A DNA stretch of 64,000 nucleotides from ZC4RG30 sp046347045. GTDB lineage: Bacteria > Pseudomonadota > Gammaproteobacteria > Steroidobacterales > Steroidobacteraceae. Below the pieces are notes generated by a model. That model was not told where the DNA came from, searched no databases, and worked only from the letters and a program-made list of their open reading frames with translations. Location of the stretch: NCBI GenBank assembly GCA_046347045.1, contig JAXMGX010000006.1, positions 62,001-126,000 on the forward strand. Direction: 5' to 3'. Position numbers and translations under genes: made by a program. Of this stretch, positions 33,348-39,624 are shown piece by piece (positions within the stretch are counted from its first letter, which is position 1; each line of letters opens with the position of its first letter).

Positions 33348-34628
33348 GACATAGGTGACACTTTAGTCCAGGGACATGGGTGACAGTTTGATACTCGGGG
33401 CATCGACGGAGGTGCCCCATGCCATGGAGTCAAACATCGCCCATGAACCAGAAGGTGCTGTTCATTGCCGACCACTTCAAGGGTGCCCGCCCGTCGCGGA
33501 TCTGTGCGCAGAGTACGGCATTTCCTGCAAGACGGCCTACAAGTGGATCGAGCGCTATTTGAGGCTTGGCGCTGCAGGTCTGGAGGATCGGTCACGCCGA
33601 CCTCGCGTCTCCTCAACGCAACGGCTGAAGAGGTGGTGGCGGCGCTGATCGAGCTGCGGCGGCATCACCCGAGTTGGGGCGCCAAGAAGCTGCTCAAGAT
33701 CCTCAAGGGGCGTCATCCGCGCTGGAAGCTGCCCGGCCGCTCGGCCTGCTGCCTGATCCTGCATCGCCATGGTCTGATCCGCAGGAAGACAAGACGAAGG
33801 GTTATCGGTCATCCGGGCAAGCCCTCATCAGTGATCCTGGGCCCGAACCACATCTGGTGCGCGGACTTCAAAGGCCAGTTCCGCATGGGCAATGGCCGGT
33901 ACTGTTATCCGCTGACCGTGACCGATGCGCACAGCCGCTTCCTGCTGGGCTGCCACGGACTTACCAGCACGGCCGTGGAAGGGGCAAAGCCGGTGTTCTC
34001 ACGGCTGTTCCAGGAGTACGGCCTACCCCAGCTGATCCGCACCGACAATGGCGTGCCCTTTGCCACGAACACGCTGGCCAGGCTCTCGCGCCTGTCGGCC
34101 TGGTGGATACGACTGGGCGTGATGCCACAGCTGATCGAGCCTTCCAGCCCTCAGCAGAACGGCAGACACGAACGCATGCATCGCACGCTCAAGGCCGAGA
34201 CCACAAGGCCGCCAGCAGCAGCGATGCGTTCTCAGCAAGTGAAGTTCGATCGGTTCCGGCAGGAGTTCAACCATGAACGCCCGCACGAGGCACTCGATCA
34301 GGAGGTGCCGGCTAGTGTCTATCGACCCTCGACGCGATCCATGCCCAGCAAGCTGCCACCTATCGAGTATCCAGATCGGTTCGAGGTGCGCTACGTCAGC
34401 GCCAATGGCGGCATCCGCTGGAACAGTCGATGGGTCAATGTATCCATTACCTGCATCGGCGAGTACGTCGGACTCGAGGAGATCGATGATGGATCTGGAA
34501 TGTGTACTTTGGTGCGCTGCGTCTAGGACGACTGACGAGCGCAACATGCGGATCGAAGACGCCTACGGTAGGCTCTTCCGTCACAGGTGACTGTCACCCA
34601 TGTTCCATACTACTTTGTTACCTATGTC
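33348..34628 (+). mobile_element. IS481-family insertion sequence within cassette 8
   Basis: Imperfect terminal inverted repeats of about 42 bp begin GACATAGGTGACACTTTAG at 33348 and, on the other strand, GACATAGGTAACAAAGTAG ending at 34628; both continue to ACATGGGTGACAGT. The 1.28-kb length and the DDE integrase-core transposase fit IS481. No clear target duplication was seen. The true ends may lie a few bases further out, since partial similarity continues. Confidence 0.82.
33419..34526 (+). pseudogene. IS481 transposase, frameshifted near its start
   Basis: A family-typical start MPWSQTSPMNQKVLFIADHF is read in one frame. The HTH (ADLCAEYGISCKTAYKWIERY) is in a second frame, and from about 33600 the whole integrase core is in a third: WCADFKGQFRMGN, DAHSRFLLG, IRTDNGVPFA, PSSPQQNGRHERMHRTLK, the D-D-E positions of the rve domain. 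Two frameshifts separate these parts. IS481 elements do not normally use programmed frameshifting, so the gene is probably dead. Confidence 0.82.
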
Positions 34629-34998
34629 CTCGACCGCTCAACTAGGGGGACTGGCGCGTAACGGCGCCGAAGGTTGCGTTATCGAAGCCGCCACGTTTCA
34701 AGGATGCCATTGCGGCCATTACCGCGTCGACCGGTGCGCGCGAGGACGGGAGATGCCACGCGGTAATCAGGCCTTCGAAGCCTGAAGCACTGATGCAGCT
34801 TGGTCACAAGGCACGGGCTTCCCAAGGACCGGGCATGCTCCGTCATCCGATACGGTGAGCGAGGCCCTGGGCGGAACACTCTGAGCCTTAACGCAGCCTT
34901 GAAGTAATGCAGCAAACGCCCGCAAGCCTGTACGTGGAAGACAAGCACAAGTCGTCGACGTGGAACGGATAGAAATCTCGCGCAAGCCTTCCTCCGTT
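34629..34998. other. remaining part of cassette 8, no supported gene; inverted attC-like half-site
   Basis: 370 bp between the IS481 end and attC site 7 without a gene I can support: short frames exist on both strands (for example minus 34679-34948), but none has a recognisable domain or good start. At 34631-34647, CGACCGCTCAACTAGGG is the reverse complement of the attC left arm CCTAGTTGAGCGG with one mismatch, so a half-site in opposite orientation may be present directly at the IS end. Confidence 0.5.
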
Positions 34999-35086
34999 GT
35001 CTAACGCCCGAGTTCAGCGGCCGCTCGCCGACGCATTGGGATATGCACTTTATCGTTCACGGCCGTTGCGCAACGAGATGTTAGGC
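34999..35086 (-). repeat. attC site 7 (88 bp)
   Basis: GTCTAAC at left and GTTAGGC at right. Right arm deviates: GGCCGTTGCGCAACGAGATG in place of GGCCGCTCCAACGACGGG, while the left arm CCCGAGTTCAGCGGCCG is also altered. GTTAGGC mirrors GCCTAAC at 35459. Confidence 0.9.
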
Positions 35087-35138
35087 ATCACTACGTACCA
35101 CGCTAGGCCGGGTACGCCCCACCACAAGCCTAAGATCA

Positions 35139-35309
35139 TCAGTCACGATGTGCTGGTTCGACGACTATAACCGGTTGCTTGTCTCTGCGACCTTCGGTTC
35201 GCAATTGCACGCCGGCTGGCAGCGCAGTTCGTTGTGCCTGCGTCAGAACCTGTTCCTGCTGGACAGGCTCCCCCAAGGCACGAGGTCGATCAGGGGTTCT
35301 GGGAATCAT
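35139..35309 (-). CDS. cassette 7: possible 56-aa ORF (second)
   Basis: A frame starting MIPRTPDRPRALGEPVQQEQ and ending VEPAHRD. No homology or Shine-Dalgarno is evident. It is one of two short leftward frames filling the cassette, in the orientation expected for a cassette gene. Low confidence. Confidence 0.25.
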   Translation of the reverse strand: MIPRTPDRPRALGEPVQQEQVLTQAQRTALPAGVQLRTEGRRDKQPVIVVEPAHRD

Positions 35310-35451
35310 GTTCGTCGCTCCGCTTGGCTACCCAAGCTTGAATTACATTTAACAACACTTCTGAGACGGGAGTCACGATCGTGTTTCCCTTTCGTCCCGC
35401 TAGGTGCGGGATTGAGGGTATGTTCCAGCGCCGGTCGTTGCGGGGCTGCAT
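35290..35451 (-). CDS. cassette 7: possible 53-aa ORF (first)
   Basis: Begins 8 bp inside the cassette (MQPRNDRRWNIPSIP) and contains a helix-like stretch VSEVLLNVIQAWVAKRSDEH. The position just after the cassette core is where the gene of a cassette normally starts, the only positive evidence. No family recognised. Confidence 0.3.
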   Translation of the reverse strand: MQPRNDRRWNIPSIPHLAGRKGNTIVTPVSEVLLNVIQAWVAKRSDEHDSQNP

Positions 35452-35458
35452 CTGTGAT

Positions 35459-35550
35459 GCCTAACGGCCTAGTTGAGCGGCCGCACCTTCTGAGGGGCCA
35501 CTTTAGCGAGCACTTTGGCGGGTCACGGCCGCTCCAACGACGGGTTAGAG
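35459..35550 (-). repeat. attC site 6 (92 bp)
   Basis: GCCTAAC ... GTTAGAG with arms GGCCTAGTTGAGCGGCCG and GGCCGCTCCAACGACGGG. The variable centre differs from the commonest type (CACTTTAGCGAGCACTTTGG). GTTAGAG mirrors CTCTAAC at 35879. Confidence 0.93.
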
Positions 35551-35868
35551 GACATGCAGGTGGCGACTGACCCCACACCTATTCCACCCGGCACGACAAT
35601 GGACGCAACGACGAGTGGTTGCGATACCCGATGCTCCCCGGCGAAAGAAGGGTTTGGTACACATGGGGCAGTCAACTCGCCATTCAGCGACCAAGCCCGT
35701 GGCCATTACAGGGCAAGTGGACTGGCAGTGAGCCAGTCGGATACGTCCTGCCGCATGCTCAGTACGCCAGTCACCACGATCCAGGCAGAAGTCGACAACA
35801 CGCCAAGCATGACCAGGCCACGAGCTGCCTTTGATGCGCCGGCATTGCTCAGCCGAAAGCGCAGCCAT
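35545..35868 (-). CDS. cassette 6: possible zinc-ribbon/membrane protein, probably frameshifted
   Basis: Two overlapping leftward frames share the cassette. One (107 residues, start 35868) ends with a plausible zinc ribbon, CPMCTKPFFRRG ... RCVHCRAGW. The other, without a good start, encodes a membrane helix, RGLVMLGVLSTSAWIVVTGVL, before a stop. Cassette 9 encodes a protein with both elements, so this may be a related gene with a frameshift. Treat the coordinates as the cassette's coding span rather than a proven gene. Confidence 0.35.
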   Translation of the reverse strand: MAALSAEQCRRIKGSSWPGHAWRVVDFCLDRGDWRTEHAAGRIRLAHCQSTCPVMATGLVAEWRVDCPMCTKPFFRRGASGIATTRRCVHCRAGWNRCGVSRHLHVL

Positions 35869-35878
35869 GGATCATGTC

Positions 35879-35964
35879 CTCTAACGTCCTAGTTGAGCGG
35901 CCGCGCGCCGGCGCACATGACAGGGCAGTTTATCGTTCACGGCCGCTCCAACGACGGGTTAGAT
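35879..35964 (-). repeat. attC site 5 (86 bp)
   Basis: CTCTAAC ... GTTAGAT. Apart from the cores and two or three bases it is identical to attC site 3 (36789-36874). GTTAGAT mirrors ATCTAAC at 36379. Confidence 0.95.
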
Positions 35965-36380
35965 GGCAGCACGGGCGCTCCGGCGGACACGGTAATGGCG
36001 TCCGCACACCATGAAGATCCCTCACGCGAACAAAGGAATGCCGACCTTTCACCGGCGCAAACCTCCAGCACCTGATGATCGGCATCGGACCAAAGCAGAT
36101 CGATTGGGTGCCCGATGAGATGACGCCATGGATCGCGACCAGATACGTTCACGGTCACGTCATCGCCTGGCTTAAACCAAGACTCTGCCTTGACCCCGAC
36201 GCAGTGCACCACCGGCTCGTTGGTCCAGGACACGAACTTAGTTGTCCCATCAGAGAAGTCGAGCCGTATCTCTCGATCCAGAACATGGTCGTAAACCAAC
36301 GAGTCGTCGCCAAAGGTTGCTGGCTCGTGCGTGAAGAGCACATACGTGACCCCCGATAGCACAATGCGTTCCTCTGCCAT
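35937..36380 (-). CDS. cassette 5: 147-aa protein of unknown function
   Basis: The ATG overlaps the cassette core (GTTAGATGG) and the stop lies inside attC site 5, so the last residues SNPSLERP come from the recombination site. The sequence (VTYVLFTHEPATFGDDSL, FSDGTTKFVSWTNEPVVHCVG, WRHLIGHPIDLLWSDADHQ) has alternating beta strands and looks like a genuine compact domain of about 130 residues. No family recognised. Cytoplasmic, with no signal or membrane segment. Confidence 0.65.
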   Translation of the reverse strand: MAEERIVLSGVTYVLFTHEPATFGDDSLVYDHVLDREIRLDFSDGTTKFVSWTNEPVVHCVGVKAESWFKPGDDVTVNVSGRDPWRHLIGHPIDLLWSDADHQVLEVCAGERSAFLCSREGSSWCADAITVSAGAPVLPSNPSLERP

Positions 36381-36504
36381 CTAACGACCTAGTTCAGCGG
36401 CCGGCCTGCGCGCGTTTCGAGCGCAGGCCTCTTGTCCGCTGTGCATGGCGCGTCCGCGCGACATGCAGTTTATGGTTCCCGGCCGCTGCAACGACGGGTT
36501 ATAT
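36379..36504 (-). repeat. attC site 4 (126 bp, long-stem form)
   Basis: ATCTAAC ... GTTATAT with arms GACCTAGTTCAGCGGCCGG and CCGGCCGCTGCAACGACGGG. Its variable centre (GCGCGTTTCGAGCGCAGG) forms an additional internal hairpin. GTTATAT mirrors ATATAAC at 36789. Confidence 0.93.
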
Positions 36505-36715
36505 GTGCGGCCGCGGCGGATCAATGTCGACGGCTCTTGTTGCGGCATACGCTGATCTCGGTCTCGAGTGGCCAGAACGAAGAGACTGGGTTCAACGTGC
36601 ATTGCCCGATGATGCGACCGCTGCCGCAGCGGCGCAACTTCGCCACGCCCGCCGTTATCCACGGGGAGCCAGCGTCAGGCCAGGGTGCGACGACGACAAT
36701 CGGTGCGCCGCGTAA
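36503..36715 (+). CDS. cassette 4: possible 70-aa ORF in reverse orientation
   Basis: Cassette 4 (36504-36789, 285 bp) has no convincing leftward gene. The best-looking frame runs rightward from the attC core: MCGRGGSMSTALVAAYADLG, then WPERRDWVQRALPDDA. The composition is protein-like, but no family is recognised. The cassette may instead be non-coding. Confidence 0.25.
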   Translation: MCGRGGSMSTALVAAYADLGLEWPERRDWVQRALPDDATAAAAAQLRHARRYPRGASVRPGCDDDNRCAA

Positions 36716-36788
36716 ACAACGCCACTCTGCGGCAACGTCTCTACAGGAAGTGAGCTAGCCACAATCTTTGGCTCTTCACGATCCGCAG

Positions 36789-36874
36789 ATATAACGACCT
36801 AGTTGAGCGGCCGCGCGCCGGCGCACATGACAGGGCACTTTATCGTTCACGGCCGCTCCAACGACGGGTTAGGC
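36789..36874 (-). repeat. attC site 3 (86 bp)
   Basis: ATATAAC ... GTTAGGC with arms GACCTAGTTGAGCGGCCG and GGCCGCTCCAACGACGGG; near-identical twin of site 5. GTTAGGC mirrors GCCTAAC at 37326. Confidence 0.95.
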
Positions 36875-37315
36875 ATCAGCGCGCATGGTGAAGGCATGGG
36901 CACTCTCAGCAACAATAGCAAAGCCAAGCCGCTCGTAAAGACGGCGGGCCGGATTGCCCTTAAGAACGTGAAGCTCAACTTGCGACCCAGCCTGCGCCGC
37001 CTGAGACAGGATATCGCGGATCAACTCAGTTCCAATTCCTTGGCCCTGCCACGAGGGGAGGAGCTGAATCTGGTGCAGCGTCCAAATGCCCCGCCCTTTA
37101 GCGAGCTTGAGTAAGCCAATTCGCGCGTTGCCCTGTTCGATGACCAATGCGCAGTCGAACTCCGCGAGGACACGCTCCCGCATCGCCTCGTCGTCCTGGT
37201 CAATACCAGTGGCAACCAGATGCGGCCTCATGGTTACGCGACGCAGATCCAATAGGAATGGGAGATCGTCAGCCGTAGCCTTCCTCGTAAGTACGCCTAA
37301 GTCTTGCGGCAGCAT
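36869..37315 (-). CDS. cassette 3: GNAT family N-acetyltransferase
   Basis: 148 residues. RKATADDLPFLLDLRR at the N-terminus, the acetyl-CoA loop LLPSWQGQGIGTELIRDIL (Q-G-x-G-I/T-G) and VLKGNPARRLYERLGFAIV at the end give a complete GNAT fold. The substrate is unknown; cassette-borne GNATs include antibiotic-modifying enzymes but also many others, and no resistance subfamily motif is apparent. Start ATG is 11 bp inside the cassette and the stop TAA falls in attC site 3. Confidence 0.9.
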   Translation of the reverse strand: MLPQDLGVLTRKATADDLPFLLDLRRVTMRPHLVATGIDQDDEAMRERVLAEFDCALVIEQGNARIGLLKLAKGRGIWTLHQIQLLPSWQGQGIGTELIRDILSQAAQAGSQVELHVLKGNPARRLYERLGFAIVAESAHAFTMRADA

Positions 37316-37325
37316 CGGCCCTGAT

Positions 37326-37450
37326 GCCTAACGACCTAGTTGAGCGGCCGTGCGCCAGCTTTGTGGCGCATGGCCGCGGACTCGAATGCAAAGGTGCCGG
37401 TAGGGCGCGTGCACTTTATGCCTCCCGGCCGCTCCAACGACGGGTTATAT
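37326..37450 (-). repeat. attC site 2 (125 bp, long-stem form)
   Basis: GCCTAAC ... GTTATAT. The centre contains GCGCATGGCCGCGGACTCG as in site 9. GTTATAT mirrors ATATAAC at 37812. Confidence 0.95.
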
Positions 37451-37468
37451 CCTGGGCGGTGTCCGATA

Positions 37469-37789
37469 CTACTTGCACCATTGGCTCTCGCAAGGCACGC
37501 CATCGTTGTTGCCGTCCATCTTCGTGCCAGGGCAGTTACGAATGAAGTATGTCGCTTCCTCGCATGAGGTCATTTGCGAGCAGTAGGTCCGGCCGTCGCA
37601 GGTGAAAGTGCGGGTCGATGCTTCCGACGGTCGGTCCGGTGACACGAAGCGCGAGGTGTCTGGCTCAGCGGCCTCTGCCGTGTCTACAAGCGATGATTCT
37701 TCCGTTATCGCATCGGTCTGCTCGTGGTACTTGCCCCAGCCATACCAGGCCAGGGCCGCAACGATTGCAAGCGGAAGGAGGCGACGCAT
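37469..37789 (-). CDS. cassette 2: excalibur calcium-binding domain protein
   Basis: 106 residues. An N-terminal signal anchor (LLPLAIVAALAWYGWGKY) is followed by an acidic linker (about 25-60) and a C-terminal Cys-rich domain: CDGRTYCSQMTSCEEATYF and NCPGTKMDGNNDGVPCESQWC. The D-G-N-N-D-G-x-P-C-E motif is the excalibur domain signature and probably binds Ca2+. Exported or membrane-anchored. Single complete gene in its cassette. Confidence 0.9.
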   Translation of the reverse strand: MRRLLPLAIVAALAWYGWGKYHEQTDAITEESSLVDTAEAAEPDTSRFVSPDRPSEASTRTFTCDGRTYCSQMTSCEEATYFIRNCPGTKMDGNNDGVPCESQWCK

Positions 37790-37811
37790 TCCGTGCCACT
37801 ACCTCGACTGG

Positions 37812-37897
37812 ATATAACGACCTAGTTGAGCGGCCGTGCACTGAGGCCACTTTACGAGCAGTTTATGGGTCACGGCCGCTCCAACGACGGGTTAGCG
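37812..37897 (-). repeat. attC site 1 (86 bp)
   Basis: ATATAAC ... GTTAGCG with arms GACCTAGTTGAGCGGCCG and GGCCGCTCCAACGACGGG. GTTAGCG mirrors CGCTAAC at 38459-38465, the junction with attI, so this attC closes the first cassette. Confidence 0.95.
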
Positions 37898-38170
37898 TGC
37901 AGCTTCCTTGAACGCCCGAAGTACGGCGTTCATCCGTGACTGATACCCCGAGCCCGTGGCCCGGAACCAATCAAGCACATCCGCATCGACGCGCAATGAG
38001 ATGGAAGCCTTAGGAGGAACCACCTTTAGGCCGCGCCTTACGATGCCGCCCACGATGTGCCGGAGATCGGCTTCGGGGTGCTCGGCGCTGAGCTTGACCT
38101 CGCGGCTTTTCGGCGACTTCGAGGGCCGGGAGGTGGTCTTGGACTTGAGAGAAGAGGATTTGCGCTTCAT
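37892..38170 (-). CDS. brnA: cassette 1: BrnA-type antitoxin
   Basis: 92 residues. The basic N-terminus (MKRKSSSLKSKTTSRPSK) precedes a ribbon-helix-helix-like end: PPKASISLRVDADVLDWFRA and GYQSRMNAVLRAF, characteristic of BrnA. It binds BrnT and should repress the shared promoter. The start lies inside the toxin frame, and the TAA stop is inside the attC core (CGCTAAC). Confidence 0.9.
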   Translation of the reverse strand: MKRKSSSLKSKTTSRPSKSPKSREVKLSAEHPEADLRHIVGGIVRRGLKVVPPKASISLRVDADVLDWFRATGSGYQSRMNAVLRAFKEAAR

Positions 38171-38408
38171 TGTCGGTAGCTCTACGAAAGGAGATGACGC
38201 GGATTTCTTCACTAGTCTCCGTATGTACTATGGAGACCGGAACGCCTCGGAGTAGGCCCAGGGTAACGAACCGCTGCTCCCGATAAGCGAACCGGTCGTC
38301 CTCGAACGTGAAAGTCAGGCCTTCAAAGACTGCCTGGGCATCGACGAAGTCCAGTCCGTGTTCCCGAAGGTTGGACTGGCGCTTACGTTCGTCCCAGCTG
38401 TACCGCAT
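38010..38408 (-). CDS. brnT: cassette 1: BrnT-type toxin with abnormal C-terminal extension
   Basis: 132 residues. Residues 1-85 are a normal BrnT (RelE-like ribonuclease): SWDERKRQSNLREHGLDF, DAQAVFEGLTFTFEDDR, and IRVISFRRATDNEAQILF. BrnT usually ends about here, where brnA begins. Here the frame continues about 45 residues as an Arg/Pro/Ser-rich tail translated from the brnA coding sequence in another frame, so the two genes overlap by 161 bp. Either the stop codon was lost by mutation, or this is an unusual overlap. The cassette is first in the array. Confidence 0.85.
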   Translation of the reverse strand: MRYSWDERKRQSNLREHGLDFVDAQAVFEGLTFTFEDDRFAYREQRFVTLGLLRGVPVSIVHTETSEEIRVISFRRATDNEAQILFSQVQDHLPALEVAEKPRGQAQRRAPRSRSPAHRGRHRKARPKGGSS

Positions 38409-38415
38409 CTACGGA

Positions 38416-38427
38416 GTGTATATACAC
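38416..38427. promoter_or_regulatory. palindromic operator candidate upstream of brnT
   Basis: GTGTATATACAC is a perfect 12-bp dyad lying 8 bp upstream of the brnT ATG, with TATA-type core resembling a -10 element. BrnA autoregulates its operon in known systems, so an operator here is expected. It shows the first cassette carries its own promoter. Confidence 0.5.
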
Positions 38428-38458
38428 GCCGGAACCGGCGCAACCGCCGGCCGCTGCA

Positions 38459-38579
38459 CGCTAACTTGTTTTAGAAGTGCGATACATGGCGAATAACTTA
38501 GCATTCCGGTGAATAACCTGTCCGCCAGTCGGCCTGCTTTCCGCCCAGAATCACAGCCTTATGTTGCGAGGCTGTGCCC
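38459..38579 (-). other. attI region of the integron
   Basis: The core CGCTAAC (38459-38465; GTTAGCG on the minus strand) marks the attI-cassette junction. Between it and the integrase start are two direct repeats GAATAAC at 38491-38497 and 38511-38517, spaced 20 bp, plausible accessory integrase-binding repeats as in attI1. The intI promoter and any Pc promoter must also be here, but I cannot assign them. Confidence 0.7.
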
Positions 38580-39617
38580 ATGTACAGGTATAACCAGCAG
38601 AACGCAAAACCCAGTGCCGCAGCAGGTACTTCCGTCGCTCGCGCGGCGCCTCGGCTCTTCGCGGCCATGCGCGAGCGAATTCGCTACAAGCACTACAGCC
38701 TGCGCACCGAGAAGGCATATCTGTTCTGGGTTCGCCGCTTCGTGATGTTTCACGGCCTGAAGCACCCACGCGCCATGGGCGCCCCGGAGGTCGAGCGCTA
38801 CCTCACGCACCTGGCGACCGTGGCAAAGGTGGCTCCTTCCACGCATAAGCAGGCGTTGGCCGCCATCCTCTTCCTGTATCGCGAAGTGCTCTCCATCAAC
38901 CTGCCGTGGATGGGCGAGATCGGCCGACCCCGCACGTCGCAGCACGTGCCCGTAGTCCTGTCGCGTGAAGAAGTCGCCGCCGTTCTCGCATGCTTGCCAG
39001 CGGAACACTGGCTTTTGTGTTCGCTGCTGTATGGGGCGGGGCTGCGTCTGCAGGAAGGGTTGTCCCTCCGGGTCAAGGATGTGGACTTCACCCGTCGCGT
39101 CATCTACGTGCGTAATGGCAAGGGCGCGAAGGATCGTGTCGTGATGCTGCCCGCGCCGGCGGAGGCGGCACTGCGCGCACAGGTGGATGTCTCGCGCCGG
39201 CTATGGGCGCAGGATCGCGCGGCCGGTGTGGTGGGCGTGGAAGTGCCGTTTGCGCTGGAGCGCAAGCTGAACCGTGCGGCGGAATCATTCTCCTGGCATT
39301 GGCTGTTCCCGGCGCCCACGCTGAGCCGCGATCCGCGTGCGCAGGTCGTCCGTCGGCACCATCTGTATCCTCAGACGGTGGCGCGGGCCCTGCGCTGGGC
39401 CGTTCATCGCGCGCGGATCACCAAACGAGTGACGGCGCACACGCTCCGGCACTCATTTGCCACGCATCTGCTGGATTCAGGCGTCGACATCCGTCGCGTG
39501 CAGGAGCTGCTGGGCCACTCCGACGTAAGCACCACGATGATCTACACGCATGTGCTGTCATCGTCGGCGGCAGGCTTGAAGAGCCCCATGGAGCTGCTTC
39601 CGCCGCTGCAACGCTAA
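38580..39617 (+). CDS. intI: integron integrase (tyrosine recombinase)
   Basis: 345 residues. RERIRYKHYSLRTEKAYLFW and LPWMGEIGRPR are typical IntI. The catalytic set is visible: Arg in GAGLRLQEGLSLR, His-x-x-Arg in HTLRHSFATHLLDSG, His in LLGHSDVSTT, and Tyr in MIYTHVLSS. The extra helix unique to IntI between patches II and III is present (AAESFSWHWLFPAPTLSRDP followed by VVRRHHLYPQT). ATG 38580 was chosen because of GCGAGG 8 bp upstream. The gene is intact and divergent from the array, the standard layout of chromosomal integrons. It abuts ubiB. Confidence 0.97.
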   Translation: MYRYNQQNAKPSAAAGTSVARAAPRLFAAMRERIRYKHYSLRTEKAYLFWVRRFVMFHGLKHPRAMGAPEVERYLTHLATVAKVAPSTHKQALAAILFLYREVLSINLPWMGEIGRPRTSQHVPVVLSREEVAAVLACLPAEHWLLCSLLYGAGLRLQEGLSLRVKDVDFTRRVIYVRNGKGAKDRVVMLPAPAEAALRAQVDVSRRLWAQDRAAGVVGVEVPFALERKLNRAAESFSWHWLFPAPTLSRDPRAQVVRRHHLYPQTVARALRWAVHRARITKRVTAHTLRHSFATHLLDSGVDIRRVQELLGHSDVSTTMIYTHVLSSSAAGLKSPMELLPPLQR

Positions 39618-39624
39618 CGCTGCG

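Noticed and set aside
30100..37897. Regularly recurring 86-126-bp repeats, superficially like a CRISPR array
   Set aside because: Repeats are long, internally palindromic, variable in the centre and separated by gene-sized unequal inserts; they have attC cores and lie next to intI.
38416..38427. GTGTATATACAC as a LexA box controlling intI
   Set aside because: It is inside cassette 1, directly upstream of brnT and outside the attI-intI region; the flanks do not match CTG-N10-CAG. A BrnA operator is more likely.
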